34,811 bases of DNA from Flavobacterium piscis. Lineage in GTDB: Bacteria > Bacteroidota > Bacteroidia > Flavobacteriales > Flavobacteriaceae. The notes below the pieces were generated by a model that was not told where the DNA came from, did not search any database, and worked only from the letters and a program-made list of their open reading frames with translations. The position numbers and the translations under genes were made by a program. Every line of letters begins with the position of its first letter. Within the stretch, counting starts at the first letter, position 1. Below are positions 9,279 through 17,999 of the stretch, piece after piece. The DNA is taken from positions 1-34,811 of the forward strand of contig NZ_LVEN01000007.1 of NCBI RefSeq assembly GCF_001686925.1, read 5' to 3'.

Positions 9279-9357
9279 TGATGGCCTAGGATAATTAATA
9301 TATAACTTAAGTTACGAGTGTTCAGTTGTTTTGGTTTTTTGTAAAAATAACATAAAA

Positions 9358-9381
9358 AAAGCTGTTAAAAAAAACAGCTTT
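9358..9381. terminator. Intrinsic terminator downstream of the LOG gene
   Basis: A perfect 9-bp stem, AAAGCTGTT (9358-9366) and AACAGCTTT (9373-9381), encloses an A6 loop. A-run on the left and T-rich sequence on the right allow use from either strand. In context it most likely ends the minus-strand transcript of the LOG-family gene. Confidence 0.75.
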
Positions 9382-9408
9382 AATTTTTTGTAAGATTTTA
9401 TGATTATT

Positions 9409-9490
9409 TAACCATTAAGTGATATAAGAAAATTTAAGGTTAATACTTTATGCGGCATTTTTAAATGAACTTATATCACTTATATGGTTA
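9409..9490. repeat. Palindromic intergenic element (AAGTGATATAAG type)
   Basis: Arms 9409-9428 and 9470-9490 are reverse complements of about 20 bp, differing only by a 1-nt indel (TAACCATTAAGTGATATAAG against a TAACCATATAAGTG version). The element occupies the gap right after the stop of the LOG gene. Confidence 0.65.
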
Positions 9491-9498
9491 AAAAAATA

Positions 9499-10227
9499 TT
9501 AGAAATTAGGACTTAAATCGTATTTCTTGTAGAATTTATCTAATACATCAACTACTTCATCTTCAGTGTCAACGATCTTAAATAAGTTCAAATCTTCGGG
9601 ACTAACGGTATGCATTTTTTCTACTAAAACCGTTTTTACCCATTCGATCAATCCTGACCAGAATTCAACGCCAACTAATATAATTGGGAATTTACCAATT
9701 TTTTTGGTTTGAATTAAGGTAATCGCTTCAAACATTTCATCAAGAGTTCCAAAACCTCCTGGCATTACCACAAAACCTTGTGAATATTTTACGAACATTA
9801 CTTTTCTCACAAAGAAATAATCGAAATTCAGGTTTTTATCGTGATCGATATAAGGGTTAAAGTGTTGTTCAAAAGGCAATTCGATATTTAATCCAACCGA
9901 AATTCCGCCTCCTAAATGCGCACCTTTATTACCAGCTTCCATGATTCCCGGGCCACCTCCTGTGATCACACCGTAACCAGCTTTACTGATTTTGTAAGCA
10001 ATTTTTTCTGCCAATAAATAGTATTTATCATCTGGTTTCGTTCTCGCCGAACCAAAAATAGATACACAAGGACCAATACGTCCCATGCTTTCGTAACCGT
10101 TTACAAACTCGGCCATGATTTTAAAAATCGCCCAGCTATCGTTTGTTCTAATTTCATTCCAGGTTTTTTGTTTCAAACGGTCCTGAATTACTTTGTCCTC
10201 ATCATTATCAAAATCTTCTAATCTCAT
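9499..10227 (-). CDS. LOG-family protein (TIGR00730 type Rossmann fold)
   Basis: A 242-aa cytoplasmic protein of the LOG family, long annotated as 'possible lysine decarboxylase'. Studied members are cytokinin-riboside 5'-monophosphate phosphoribohydrolases or act on other nucleotide monophosphates. Diagnostic motifs are GGGPGIMEAGNKGAH (90-104) and PGGFGTLDEMFE (156-167), the PGGxGTxxE signature with its catalytic arginine context at FVRKVMFVK. The N-terminal 40 residues are charged and helical, as in many Bacteroidota members. It stands alone on the minus strand with its own terminator. The physiological substrate here is not known. Confidence 0.88.
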   Translation of the reverse strand: MRLEDFDNDEDKVIQDRLKQKTWNEIRTNDSWAIFKIMAEFVNGYESMGRIGPCVSIFGSARTKPDDKYYLLAEKIAYKISKAGYGVITGGGPGIMEAGNKGAHLGGGISVGLNIELPFEQHFNPYIDHDKNLNFDYFFVRKVMFVKYSQGFVVMPGGFGTLDEMFEAITLIQTKKIGKFPIILVGVEFWSGLIEWVKTVLVEKMHTVSPEDLNLFKIVDTEDEVVDVLDKFYKKYDLSPNF

Positions 10228-10307
10228 TTTAGGTATTTTAATTATTTATATTTTTATTTTTAGCTGTGTCGTTTTTAAATTTTTATCCTGAGCGTAGTCG
10301 AAGGAGA

Positions 10308-10389
10308 AGGAGCTATTTCCTGCTGTCCACTGTATCTTTTATGGTGAACCCCACCATAAAAGGATGCCGCTCCCATCAGGGCTAGGGCA
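10308..10389 (+). ncRNA. Flavo-1-like structured RNA element (full copy)
   Basis: The sequence begins AGGAGCTATTTCCTGCTGTC and ends CATCAGGGCTAGGGC. In between it has a perfect 11-bp hairpin: CTTTTATGGTG (10336-10346), loop AACCC, CACCATAAAAG (10352-10362). The same ends and a hairpin of the same length but different sequence occur at 34023-34107, so pairing is kept while the stem changes. From memory this matches the Flavo-1 RNA motif described in Flavobacteria; I could not run a covariance search. It lies antisense in a 209-bp gap between two minus-strand genes. Function is unknown. Confidence 0.6.
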
Positions 10390-10436
10390 CCAGTTTTCAA
10401 TTGAAAGATTGTTTTATAAAAAAAAAAATCTTTCAT

Positions 10437-10796
10437 TTAATACGTTTGTTCTTCAATTGACTTAGTAATGTTGCTTTTAACTTTTCCGGTATGTTCTGTA
10501 GTTTTCGATTCAATCAGCATTATAGCACATTCCTCAACTGAAGAAACCCTGTGATTTACGCCTTTTTTTACAACGAATAAATCACCTTTTTTCATTATAA
10601 ATGAAGGTTTATTTTCAATTTCCATTAAAAGTTCACCGTCAACGATGTAAAATAATTCGTCTTCATTCTCGTGATTGTGCCAGGGAACTTCATCGCCTTT
10701 TATTTTAGCCACTTTAATATATTGATCGTTTACTTCGTCAATTATTTTGGGCGAAAAATAATTGTCAACGTTACCGAACTTTTCTTTTAGATTCAT
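10437..10796 (-). CDS. Small cupin-domain protein
   Basis: A single-domain cupin of about 119 aa. The metal-binding cupin motifs are clear: PWHNHENEDELFYIVDGELLM matches G(X)5HXH(X)3,4E(X)6G, and the second motif is KKGDLFVVKKGVNHRV with its histidine. Such small cupins are sugar-binding, isomerase-like or regulatory; the sequence does not say which. The ATG at 10796 (MNLKEKFGNVDNYFSPK) was chosen over one 14 codons upstream (10838), since family members start with this segment. The stop is adjacent to a weak hairpin at 10402-10435 (TGAAAGATT/AATCTTTCA) that may end the transcript. Confidence 0.85.
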   Translation of the reverse strand: MNLKEKFGNVDNYFSPKIIDEVNDQYIKVAKIKGDEVPWHNHENEDELFYIVDGELLMEIENKPSFIMKKGDLFVVKKGVNHRVSSVEECAIMLIESKTTEHTGKVKSNITKSIEEQTY

Positions 10797-10994
10797 AGAT
10801 TTTATATTAGTCTTTGCCAAAATCAATTTTTTTTTCAAAAACGGCTAGCTAAATTAAGTCTTTTTTTGAGAATTGCGACAGAAAACATGAATTATAATCT
10901 AAAAGTAATATTGAAATAATAGTATATTTTATTATGTTAATTCATAATCAGGTAATTAAAACAAAAAAGATTTAAAGAGATAATAAAATTAGGT

Positions 10995-11900
10995 TTATTT
11001 TATATTTACAATTGTTATCGTTCGATAAGTGTCGCAATATGTGTTTTTGGGTTTATCATTTCTTTTTCCTGGAATTTCTACCTGATCAAATGACTCAATT
11101 AGACGATCAATTTCATCTTTTATAACTTTATTTGGAGCTATAGAATTTACACGAGTAATTTTTCCATCAGTATTAATTAAGAAACGTGGTCTAATAATTA
11201 TTTCACCTCTTAGGTTCTGATTGCTAATGTTCTTTAGTGAAATATTATCTAAAATATATTTATATAATTTGTCATAAAGACAATGATTTAGTTCCGAATT
11301 TACCTTCGCATTTTCACAGCCTTTTATAACCGGTAATTGATCCACTACTGGAAATGTACTTGCTTTTATAATGGTTTTTTTATCTTCTTTGGCAAACAAT
11401 TGTATACTTATCTTTCCAAGCTTGTCACTTTCTTTCAGGACTAATTTTTCTAATGGATATTTTTTAAAAACTTCGATAACTTTTCTATCTAATTCTTTAT
11501 TTCCAGTATTGATACGAAAATTAGTGGCTTTGTTTTTTTTATTAATTTCAAAAGTTAATCGAATAGAATAATTATATTTATTATTTGAAATATCCTTATA
11601 TAAATAAGAAGATTTAATTGTAGAAAAGTTAATCTTTTTTAAAAGGTTTGTTTCCAGGTATATTTTAAAATAATCGGCTAAAGGACTATTCTCACTTGGT
11701 TGCGCTAAAGATTGAAATGTATTATTTTCATTAATATATTCGTTCTCAGTTTCTTTTTTCGTATAGTAGGGATTATCTGATTCTCTTTCCAGCATATCTT
11801 TAATTCGCTTACGAACTACTTTATTAAGACTGTCTTTTTGTGTTTGTGAGTAATTCGTTGTTGAGAATAATATTAGAATAAACAATAAAATTGACTTCAT
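10995..11900 (-). CDS. Exported protein with TonB-C-like C-terminal domain
   Basis: A 301-aa protein with a signal peptide (MKSILLFILILFSTTNYSQ). The region after residue 185 (FPVVDQLPVIKGCENAK, then GEIIIRPRFLINTDGKITRVNSI) resembles the TonB C-terminal domain found repeated in flavobacterial periplasmic proteins: a cysteine after 'PVIKGC', then a beta strand with DGKI. An earlier stretch (about 85-170) has a similar beta layout (YSIRLTFEINKKNKATNFRINTGN) and may be a second, more diverged copy. There is no N-terminal transmembrane anchor with a proline-rich linker as in a true energy-transducing TonB. Function is unknown. It is flanked by long AT-rich gaps and stands alone. Confidence 0.65.
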   Translation of the reverse strand: MKSILLFILILFSTTNYSQTQKDSLNKVVRKRIKDMLERESDNPYYTKKETENEYINENNTFQSLAQPSENSPLADYFKIYLETNLLKKINFSTIKSSYLYKDISNNKYNYSIRLTFEINKKNKATNFRINTGNKELDRKVIEVFKKYPLEKLVLKESDKLGKISIQLFAKEDKKTIIKASTFPVVDQLPVIKGCENAKVNSELNHCLYDKLYKYILDNISLKNISNQNLRGEIIIRPRFLINTDGKITRVNSIAPNKVIKDEIDRLIESFDQVEIPGKRNDKPKNTYCDTYRTITIVNIK

Positions 11901-11961
11901 AATAATTTTAAATTTTTAAGCTAAAATATAAAATTATTACTGTTAATTTTAAAATTGAATA

Positions 11962-12430
11962 CATGTTTATCAAAGTTTAAAACCAAGACTGTAAGGAACT
12001 TTTATTTTTTTTAGAGGAGCTTCTCGATCAGTTTACAACCAATTAGCCTGAATTCACAAAACCCATTGATAAACAGAGTGTTTTCTTAGATTTATAACAT
12101 AAAGTTTTAGGCATTAAATACTTTCATTTAATGCACTGGATCGTACATATTACAACGAGATTTTCGAATTGAATAGCCTCCAGCTTTAGCTGGAGATTAA
12201 AACGGATTACATTAAATTGGAGGCTTTAGCCAAATAAGCTGATCTTTCAGAAATTTGGCTAAAGCCTTTTTTTGCTTTCTATTTTGACCTCCAGCTAAAG
12301 CTGGAGGCTATTCAATTTACAAATAGAAATCCTAAACAATTGTTTATCAATGTGTTTTCAGGTAATAGTATTCAAAAAAATGAAGTTTTAAAGTTCCTTA
12401 CACTCTTGATTTAAAACTTTGACAAAGATG
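11962..12430. repeat. 470-bp nested foldback element next to uvrA
   Basis: The outer arms 11962-12002 and 12390-12430 are reverse complements over 41 bp with about five mismatches (core GTAAGGAACTTT / AAAGTTCCTTAC). Inside lies a second, looser pair (CCATTGATAAACA near 12062 and TGTTTATCAATG near 12340). A third pair is GAATAGCCTCCAGCTTTAGC near 12170 with its complement near 12296-12315. A fourth, innermost pair is AGGCTTTAGCCAAAT / ATTTGGCTAAAGCCT (about 12222-12268). It fills most of the 535-bp gap, ends 5 bp from the uvrA stop codon, and contains no credible open reading frame. It is mobile-element-like (MITE or foldback), but no transposase or target duplication is seen. Confidence 0.7.
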
Positions 12431-12435
12431 AAAAG

Positions 12436-15267
12436 TTACTCCAATTCCTTTTTCAAAAACTTCGCCGTATAGCTTTTTTTATTTTTCGCTACTTCTTCCG
12501 GAGTTCCTTTAGCGATCAATTGTCCACCGCCTTTTCCGCCTTCAGGACCAATATCAATAATATAATCAGCAAGTTTGATAACGTCCATATTATGTTCGAT
12601 AACCAGAATTGTATTTCCTTTATCAACCAGTTTATTAATTACATCCATTAAAACGCGAATGTCTTCAAAATGCAAACCAGTTGTAGGTTCGTCTAAGATA
12701 TAAAACGTATTTCCAGTATCTTTTTTAGACAATTCTCCGGCTAATTTGATACGTTGCGCTTCACCACCCGAAAGTGTTGTACTTTGCTGTCCAAGTGTAA
12801 TATATCCTAAACCAACATCCTGAATGGTTTTTACTTTACGGTAAATCTTCGGGATGTTTTCAAAAAAGGGAACGGCTTCATCAACCGTCATATTCAATAC
12901 ATCCGAAATTGATTTTCCTTTGTATCGAATCTCTAAAGTTTCTCTATTGAAACGTTTTCCCTGACAGGTTTCACATTCTACGTAAACATCCGGTAAAAAG
13001 TTCATTTCTATGGTTCTTACACCGGAACCTTCGCAGGTTTCGCAACGTCCGCCTTTTACATTAAAACTAAAACGTCCTGCTTTGTAACCACGAATCATAC
13101 TTTCAGAAGTCATGGTAAACAAGTTTCTGATCTCGGTAAAAACCTCGGTATAAGTTGCCGGGTTCGAACGTGGCGTTCTCCCAATCGGACTTTGATCAAT
13201 ATCAATTACTTTGTCAATATGTTCTAAACCTTCAATTTTCTTGTAAGGTTGTGGTTTTTTTACACCATTAAAATAATAAGCATTTAAAATAGGGTAGAGC
13301 GTCTCGTTTATTAAAGTCGATTTTCCACTACCTGAAACTCCCGTAACGCAAATCAATTGTCCTAAAGGCAATTCGATTGAAACATTTTTAAGATTGTTTC
13401 CGGTTGCTCCGGTTAATTTTAAAAACTTTCCGTTTCCTTTGCGACGCTCTTTCGGAATTTCCAATTTCATTTTACCGTTCAAATATTGAGCAGTAATTGT
13501 ATCTGATTTTAAAGTTTCAGCAGGAGTTCCAATGCTAATGATTTCTCCTCCATATTTACCTGCTTTTGGACCAATATCAATAACATAATCAGCGCGTTCG
13601 ATCATGTCTTTATCGTGTTCAACGACAATAACTGAGTTTCCTATATCTCGTAATTGCTCTAAGGAATGAATTAGTTTTTCATTGTCTCTTTGGTGCAAAC
13701 CAATACTTGGCTCGTCCAGAATATATAAAACACCAACCAATTGCGAACCAATTTGAGTTGCAAGACGAATACGTTGTGCTTCACCACCTGAAAGTGATTT
13801 TGAACTTCGGCTTAAAGCCAAATAATTCAAACCAACATTCATAAGGAAATTCAAACGGTCTTTGATTTCTTTTACTACTTCTGAAGCGATCAAAAGTTGT
13901 TTGTCTGATAAATGTTTGTTTAAATCCTGAAACCAAACAGTCAGATCAGAGATATCCATATCGCATAATTCAACGATATTTTTTCCGTTTATTTTAAAAA
14001 ATAAAGCTTCTTTTTTCAAACGCGAACCATCACAAACCGGACAATTTATTTCATCCATGAAATCTTTTGCCCAACGTTTTATAGTGGTTGAAGATGTTTC
14101 GTCAAATTGATTTTTGATGAAATGTGAGATTCCTTCAAAATCTATTTTGTAATCGCGTGTAACTCCTAAATCTTTAGAATTGACAACGAATTTATCTTTT
14201 CCACCATGCAAAATCATGGTCATGGCTTCTTCCGGAATTTTCTCAATCGGGTCTGTTATCTTGAAACTGAATTTCTCTCCAATAACTTCCAATTGCTTAA
14301 AAATCCACGATGATTTATATTCGCCAAGCGGAGCAAAACCTCCCGCTTTAATTGATAATTTCGGATTCGGAATAATCTTTTTTACGTTGATTTCGTGAAC
14401 TGTTCCTAATCCGTTACAATGCGGGCAGGCTCCTTTTGGAGAGTTGAACGAGAATAAATTAGGTTCCGGGTTTTGGTACGAAATTCCGGTTGTAGGACAC
14501 ATTAAATTTCTACTGAAATAACGAACTTCATTCGTATCCTGATCTAAAATCATCAAAACATTTTCGCCATGATGCATAGCTGTATTGATACTTTCAGACA
14601 AACGTTTTTGATTGTCTTCGGTATCTTCGATCAACATTCTGTCGACTACAATTTCGATATCGTGCGTTTTATAACGATCCAGTTTCATTCCTGAAACCAA
14701 ATCCTGAACTTCGCCGTTTACACGAACTTTAAGGAAACCTTGTTTTGTAATTTGCTGGAATAACTCTGCATAATGACCTTTTCTGGCTCTAATAATAGGA
14801 GCGAGAATATTGATGCGTTTTCCTTTAAAATCCTGAATAATTAAGTCTTTAATTTGTTCATCAGAATACGAAACCATTTTTTCGCCGGTGTTGTAACTAT
14901 AAGCGTCGGCACCACGAGCGTAAAGAAGTCTCAGGAAATCGTATATTTCTGTAATTGTCCCCACCGTAGAACGCGGACTTTTACTGGTTGTTTTTTGTTC
15001 GATCGCAATTACTGGCGAAAGGCCATCGATTTTATCAACATCCGGACGTTCTAGACCGCCAAGAAACTGCCTGGCATAAGCGGAAAAAGTCTCCACATAA
15101 CGACGTTGTCCCTCGGCATAAATGGTATCAAACGCCAAAGACGATTTTCCCGAACCTGATAAACCGGTAATAACCACCAGTTTTTCACGCGGAATAGAAA
15201 TGTCTATATTTTTTAGATTATGAACTCTTGCACCAAGAACTTCAATAGTATTGTCTTTTTCTAACAT
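12436..15267 (-). CDS. uvrA: Excinuclease ABC subunit A
   Basis: UvrA is the ATP-dependent damage sensor of nucleotide excision repair; as a dimer it loads UvrB at lesions. Both ABC ATPase halves are intact: Walker [10 protein letters not shown] (35-43) and GVSGSGKST (about 630), signatures [14 protein letters not shown] and [14 protein letters not shown], and Walker [16 protein letters not shown] and [15 protein letters not shown]. Zinc-binding cysteine pairs [22 protein letters not shown] and CETCQGK are present. Length 943 aa is standard. An in-frame ATG lies 12 bp upstream (15279), but the -7 promoter element at 15284-15291 leaves room only for the ATG at 15267 ([17 protein letters not shown]), which is also the usual family start. 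It is monocistronic. Confidence 0.97.
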   Translation of the reverse strand: MLEKDNTIEVLGARVHNLKNIDISIPREKLVVITGLSGSGKSSLAFDTIYAEGQRRYVETFSAYARQFLGGLERPDVDKIDGLSPVIAIEQKTTSKSPRSTVGTITEIYDFLRLLYARGADAYSYNTGEKMVSYSDEQIKDLIIQDFKGKRINILAPIIRARKGHYAELFQQITKQGFLKVRVNGEVQDLVSGMKLDRYKTHDIEIVVDRMLIEDTEDNQKRLSESINTAMHHGENVLMILDQDTNEVRYFSRNLMCPTTGISYQNPEPNLFSFNSPKGACPHCNGLGTVHEINVKKIIPNPKLSIKAGGFAPLGEYKSSWIFKQLEVIGEKFSFKITDPIEKIPEEAMTMILHGGKDKFVVNSKDLGVTRDYKIDFEGISHFIKNQFDETSSTTIKRWAKDFMDEINCPVCDGSRLKKEALFFKINGKNIVELCDMDISDLTVWFQDLNKHLSDKQLLIASEVVKEIKDRLNFLMNVGLNYLALSRSSKSLSGGEAQRIRLATQIGSQLVGVLYILDEPSIGLHQRDNEKLIHSLEQLRDIGNSVIVVEHDKDMIERADYVIDIGPKAGKYGGEIISIGTPAETLKSDTITAQYLNGKMKLEIPKERRKGNGKFLKLTGATGNNLKNVSIELPLGQLICVTGVSGSGKSTLINETLYPILNAYYFNGVKKPQPYKKIEGLEHIDKVIDIDQSPIGRTPRSNPATYTEVFTEIRNLFTMTSESMIRGYKAGRFSFNVKGGRCETCEGSGVRTIEMNFLPDVYVECETCQGKRFNRETLEIRYKGKSISDVLNMTVDEAVPFFENIPKIYRKVKTIQDVGLGYITLGQQSTTLSGGEAQRIKLAGELSKKDTGNTFYILDEPTTGLHFEDIRVLMDVINKLVDKGNTILVIEHNMDVIKLADYIIDIGPEGGKGGGQLIAKGTPEEVAKNKKSYTAKFLKKELE

Positions 15268-15283
15268 AATTTTGAGCAAAACG

Positions 15284-15291
15284 CAAAGTTA
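15284..15291 (-). promoter_or_regulatory. -7 promoter element of uvrA
   Basis: On the minus strand this reads TAACTTTG, an exact match to the Bacteroidota consensus TAnnTTTG. No TTG is found at the usual 19-21 bp upstream. Transcription would begin about 10-15 bp before the ATG at 15267. Confidence 0.6.
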
Positions 15292-15354
15292 CCACTTTGA
15301 TTTGTTCTTTTTGTGCTCGATAGCAAAACTTTATGTTACAATTAGTAACAAAAT

Positions 15355-15376
15355 AACGCTAACCGAAGTTAGCGTT
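15355..15376. terminator. Intrinsic terminator after the small membrane protein genes
   Basis: A perfect 9-bp stem, AACGCTAAC / GTTAGCGTT, with a CGAA tetraloop, followed on the minus strand by a T-rich tract. It lies 29 bp past the stop of the 84-aa protein and separates that transcript from uvrA. Confidence 0.8.
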
Positions 15377-15404
15377 TTATGTATTTAGTTAAGATTTTTA
15401 TTGG

Positions 15405-15659
15405 TTATTCCATTCCTAATCCCAGAGCCTGAAGAATCCCTACAATCCACATTATAGGTTTCCAAAGAAAAATAAAACCTATTATTGACAGTATTGACAA
15501 TGCAGACCAAAACCAGAAACCACCGTCATGTGTAAAAATAGGAAACCACTCATTCATTAACATATAAATTCCAAATGGGATTGCTGCTAAAACAAATAAA
15601 ACCCAAACGATGCATTTTATAATAAAAACAATAATATCTAATAATAATTGAAATAACAT
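15405..15659 (-). CDS. Small membrane protein, 84 aa
   Basis: I do not recognise this protein. It is almost wholly hydrophobic: one long segment (about residues 2-34, LLLDIIVFIIKCIVWVLFVL), a short aqueous loop with EWFPIFTHDGG, and a second pair of hydrophobic stretches (FWFWSALSILSIIGFIFLW and PIMWIVGILQALGLG). That suggests two to three membrane passes. It has no cysteine pairs or catalytic motif. It follows the 71-aa gene by 65 bp on the same strand with no terminator between them, so the two probably share the promoter at operator O1 and the terminator at 15355. Its place beside the WYL regulator is the main clue to its role. Confidence 0.65.
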   Translation of the reverse strand: MLFQLLLDIIVFIIKCIVWVLFVLAAIPFGIYMLMNEWFPIFTHDGGFWFWSALSILSIIGFIFLWKPIMWIVGILQALGLGME

Positions 15660-15724
15660 AATTTTATAGTTGTTGTGACTTTCGTCAGATTAAAAAATAT
15701 TTTTTTTAGAAAAGAGTAAGTGAA

Positions 15725-15940
15725 TTAATTTTTTGAATCAGTTCGGGATGTTTCATCTTCTAGAGCGAGTAGTAGTCCTGTTACTAATAGTGAGAGACCT
15801 GCACCAATAATACCTCCCGTTTTTTGGTTCTTGTTTAAATGATTTGCAATTGCCATTCCTGTGGAAGCTCCTGAAGTTAAAATGGCACTTAGATTAGTAA
15901 AGTCCATTTCTGTGTTTTGTTGTTTGAAAAGATTTTTCAT
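15725..15940 (-). CDS. Small glycine-rich membrane-associated protein, 71 aa
   Basis: Unrecognised protein of 71 aa starting MKNLFKQQNTEMDFTNLSAI. It has a polar N-terminus, a middle GASTGMAIANHLNKNQKTGG and one likely membrane segment IIGAGLSLLVTGLLLALED with small residues spaced as in glycine-zipper proteins. An in-frame ATG at 15988 would give 87 aa, but that codon lies inside the palindrome O1 and upstream of the predicted transcription start, so I chose the ATG at 15940. It is transcribed divergently from the WYL gene, with a 125-bp shared promoter region holding two copies of the palindrome. Likely first gene of a two-gene unit with the 84-aa protein. Confidence 0.65.
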   Translation of the reverse strand: MKNLFKQQNTEMDFTNLSAILTSGASTGMAIANHLNKNQKTGGIIGAGLSLLVTGLLLALEDETSRTDSKN

Positions 15941-15963
15941 GATACTTGTTTTAAATTCGAATA

Positions 15964-15998
15964 CGAAATTATAATCCGAAACTGTCAATTGTTGTCAG
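15964..15998 (-). promoter_or_regulatory. Operator O1 and -7 element for the small-protein pair
   Basis: In transcription direction the 17-bp palindrome CTGACAACAATTGACAG (15998-15982) is followed by a 10-bp gap and then TAATTTCG (15971-15964), one base off TAnnTTTG. The palindrome covers the position where a -33 element would lie. It is one of three such sites in this cluster. Confidence 0.6.
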
Positions 15999-16026
15999 TA
16001 TAAAATAAAATTAAAAACAATGTAGA

Positions 16027-16061
16027 CTGACAGTATTTGTCAGCTTGGTTTTTTATTTTTG
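16027..16061 (+). promoter_or_regulatory. Operator O2 and -7 element for the WYL gene
   Basis: The palindrome CTGACAGTATTTGTCAG (16027-16043, perfect 6-bp arms) is followed by a 10-bp gap and then TATTTTTG (16054-16061), an exact TAnnTTTG match. The ATG at 16066 falls at about +1, so the transcript may be leaderless. The site suggests autoregulation by the WYL protein. Confidence 0.65.
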
Positions 16062-16065
16062 GACT

Positions 16066-16992
16066 ATGAAAAATAGAGAAAAGCCGACTTTGAATAACTC
16101 TCAAGTTTATCAAACCAAACAATTAGTAGAAATTCTGAAGAAGTCTCCTTTTGAGAGTATGGGAAATTTAATTAATTATATCAGCCCTAACAGAGAGAAT
16201 AAAATAAGTGAGCGTACTTTTCATCGAATAAAAGCAACTTTAAGAGATGATTATGGTATTGTAGTTAAATATTCGAGAGCTAATGAGGGATTTTATTTAG
16301 ATGAAGAAAAGTCGATTAATATTGAATCGTTTTTAAGTCATATGGAAATTCTGGCTACCGGTGAACAGATTTCCCATAATCTAAATGGTAATAATAATTC
16401 TTTATCATTTATTGAATTTGAAAATAGATCTGCAATAGAGGTAATTCCTAATTTTAAATCTGTTTTAGATGCAATACAACAAAATTTGCCTATTACTTTT
16501 GTACACAGTAGTTTTTATTATTATAAAGAAATAAAAGAGCAAGAATACACTTTAAATCCTTATTATTTAAAACAATATCAAAATCGTTGGTACGTGGTAG
16601 GTGAAACTCAAAAGGGCTATCGTACATTTGGTTTAGACAGAATAAAAAGTATTGAAACAGGGATTAAAAAATTCAAATCGAAAATTAATGAAGCAAAAGA
16701 AAAATTTTCTAATGTTGTCGGCCTGAATAGTATGGATCATGAATTACAAACTATAAAGCTTTCATTCCATATTTCGCAAAAACTTTATGTTCAATCATTG
16801 CCTTTGCATAGTTCCCAAAAAGAAATTAATCTCGATAATGATAAAACGTTTGATATTTCATTAAATATCCATCCTAATTTTGAGTTCAGTCAGCAAATTT
16901 TGAAATATGGCTGTTTGGTAAAAGTTTTAGAACCAAAATGGCTAGCGGATGAGATCAAGGAGGAATTAAGGAGAGGGTTTGAGAATTATTAA
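16066..16992 (+). CDS. WYL-domain transcriptional regulator
   Basis: A 308-aa regulator. Residues about 12-80 form a helix-turn-helix-like region (QTKQLVEILKKSPFESMGNLINYISPN, then KISERTFHRIKATLRDDYGIVV). The WYL domain lies near 140-200, with LNPYYLKQYQNRWYVVGE and YRTFGLDRIKSIE. Residues from about 225 match a WCX-type C-terminal region (LSFHISQKLYVQSLPLHSSQ ... KYGCLVKVLEPKWLADEIKEEL). WYL proteins sense small ligands or nucleic acid and often control defence or stress genes; the ligand here is unknown. The ATG at 16066 was chosen because the ATG at 16045 lies upstream of the -7 element. Two hairpins follow the stop. Palindromes O1, O2 and O3 are its likely targets (inference). Confidence 0.85.
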   Translation: MKNREKPTLNNSQVYQTKQLVEILKKSPFESMGNLINYISPNRENKISERTFHRIKATLRDDYGIVVKYSRANEGFYLDEEKSINIESFLSHMEILATGEQISHNLNGNNNSLSFIEFENRSAIEVIPNFKSVLDAIQQNLPITFVHSSFYYYKEIKEQEYTLNPYYLKQYQNRWYVVGETQKGYRTFGLDRIKSIETGIKKFKSKINEAKEKFSNVVGLNSMDHELQTIKLSFHISQKLYVQSLPLHSSQKEINLDNDKTFDISLNIHPNFEFSQQILKYGCLVKVLEPKWLADEIKEELRRGFENY

Positions 16993-17037
16993 AGTCATAA
17001 GAACTCGGAATATACTTATTCAAGTTTTTATGACTTT
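16991..17037. terminator. Hairpin at the end of the WYL gene
   Basis: A 10-bp stem, AAAGTCATAA (16991-17000) and TTATGACTTT (17028-17037), starts within the WYL stop codon. It is followed by ATTC and lacks a strong T-run, so it may be a processing or weak termination structure ahead of the hairpin at 17041. Confidence 0.45.
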
Positions 17038-17040
17038 ATT

Positions 17041-17072
17041 CTATTAGCTATTTTTTCATAAATAGCTAATAG
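17041..17072. terminator. Terminator between the converging WYL and EcsC genes
   Basis: A perfect 13-bp stem, CTATTAGCTATTT (17041-17053) and AAATAGCTAATAG (17060-17072), is followed on the plus strand by TTTGTGTTTTTTTGG. It sits between the converging WYL and EcsC genes, 20 bp from the EcsC stop. Confidence 0.75.
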
Positions 17073-17092
17073 TTTGTGTTTTTTTGGAATCA

Positions 17093-17962
17093 TTAATCAA
17101 TATTTATATAATCATCATAGACTAATTCTTCTTTATATTTTTCTATAATCCAACGTTCTTGAAAAACTCTTCTTGCAGCCCAAGCTATGTCATTTATAAA
17201 AACTCCGTTAACGGACGCACCAACCGCAGCACCAATAATAGGAACAACTTGTAAGGCTTTACGTTTAGTTAAGTTTATGCCTAATTGTTTTGCAAGGTTT
17301 TTTAGAGCAATAATTCCTGCCTCTTTTGTTAATTCATTTTCTGTGGCTTTTTGTGCCATTTTTTTCCAGGTCGTTTTTAGAACTATAATTTCTAGTTGTT
17401 TGAGAGTTAGTAAGGCTAATTGTTTTTCTTTCATTGTGTTAGCTCCTGCTGCTGAAAGTATTGATAATATTATTTGATTATCTTCTTCTGATTTATTTTC
17501 ATAACCATAACAAAGACCAATTTTATTAATCGTTCTAAAAGCTAAAGTAATAATAGCAGGTATATCAACTGCCATTCCAATAATTCCAGTAGCACCAGTA
17601 ACTCCACCTTCTGTCGCTGCATAGCCAACGGCCCAATTATGAATTTCATTAGCGAAATCATCGCATTCATTTAAAGGTCTTTTTTTTAATTCTGCAATTT
17701 CTCTTATATTACATTCCTTCTTGAATTTTTCATTATCAATTAAAAATTTTGAAGCATTGTTTGAGACTTGAATTGCTCCTCTCATTGTGCTTTCGGGAAT
17801 TACTGTTTGAATTAACCAACTTACAGGTTTAAAAATAGTCCCCATTATTTTGCTAATTACACTTGGTTCCATTGCTTTCCATTCGGTGATTTTACCAAAC
17901 TCATTTTTTTCGTATACATTTTTAATGATATTAAGAATATCATGTGTTTTATTTTCAGTCAT
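17093..17962 (-). CDS. EcsC-family protein
   Basis: A 289-aa protein of the EcsC family. The diagnostic central block reads GGVTGATGIIGMAVDIPAIITLAFRTI-NKIGLCYGY (about 137-174), and the C-terminal part has VVPIIGAAVGASVNGVFINDIA. These Gly/Ala-rich, moderately hydrophobic stretches suggest membrane association. EcsC was first named next to the Ecs ABC transporter of Bacillus, but its biochemical role remains unclear and no transporter genes are present here. The first 60 residues (IFKPVSWLIQTVIPESTMRG) are also family-like. It has its own promoter with palindrome O3 upstream, linking it to the WYL regulator. The zinc-ribbon gene lies 130 bp upstream on the same strand. Confidence 0.8.
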   Translation of the reverse strand: MTENKTHDILNIIKNVYEKNEFGKITEWKAMEPSVISKIMGTIFKPVSWLIQTVIPESTMRGAIQVSNNASKFLIDNEKFKKECNIREIAELKKRPLNECDDFANEIHNWAVGYAATEGGVTGATGIIGMAVDIPAIITLAFRTINKIGLCYGYENKSEEDNQIILSILSAAGANTMKEKQLALLTLKQLEIIVLKTTWKKMAQKATENELTKEAGIIALKNLAKQLGINLTKRKALQVVPIIGAAVGASVNGVFINDIAWAARRVFQERWIIEKYKEELVYDDYINID

Positions 17963-17999
17963 ATTATATTTATTAACTCTTTTTAGTTTTATTTTTTTG

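Noticed and set aside
11962..12430. Insertion sequence at the uvrA gap
   Set aside because: No transposase reading frame or target-site duplication is visible; only nested inverted repeats.
15672..15688. Possible fourth operator copy upstream of the 84-aa protein gene
   Set aside because: Only the left arm (CTGACG) resembles the site, the right arm fails and no -7 box lies 10 bp away.
15941..15988. N-terminal extension of the 71-aa protein to the ATG at 15988
   Set aside because: That ATG lies within palindrome O1 and upstream of the predicted transcription start.
17187..17477. 96-aa open frame opposite the EcsC gene
   Set aside because: It is antisense to a gene with clear family signatures and shows no independent features.
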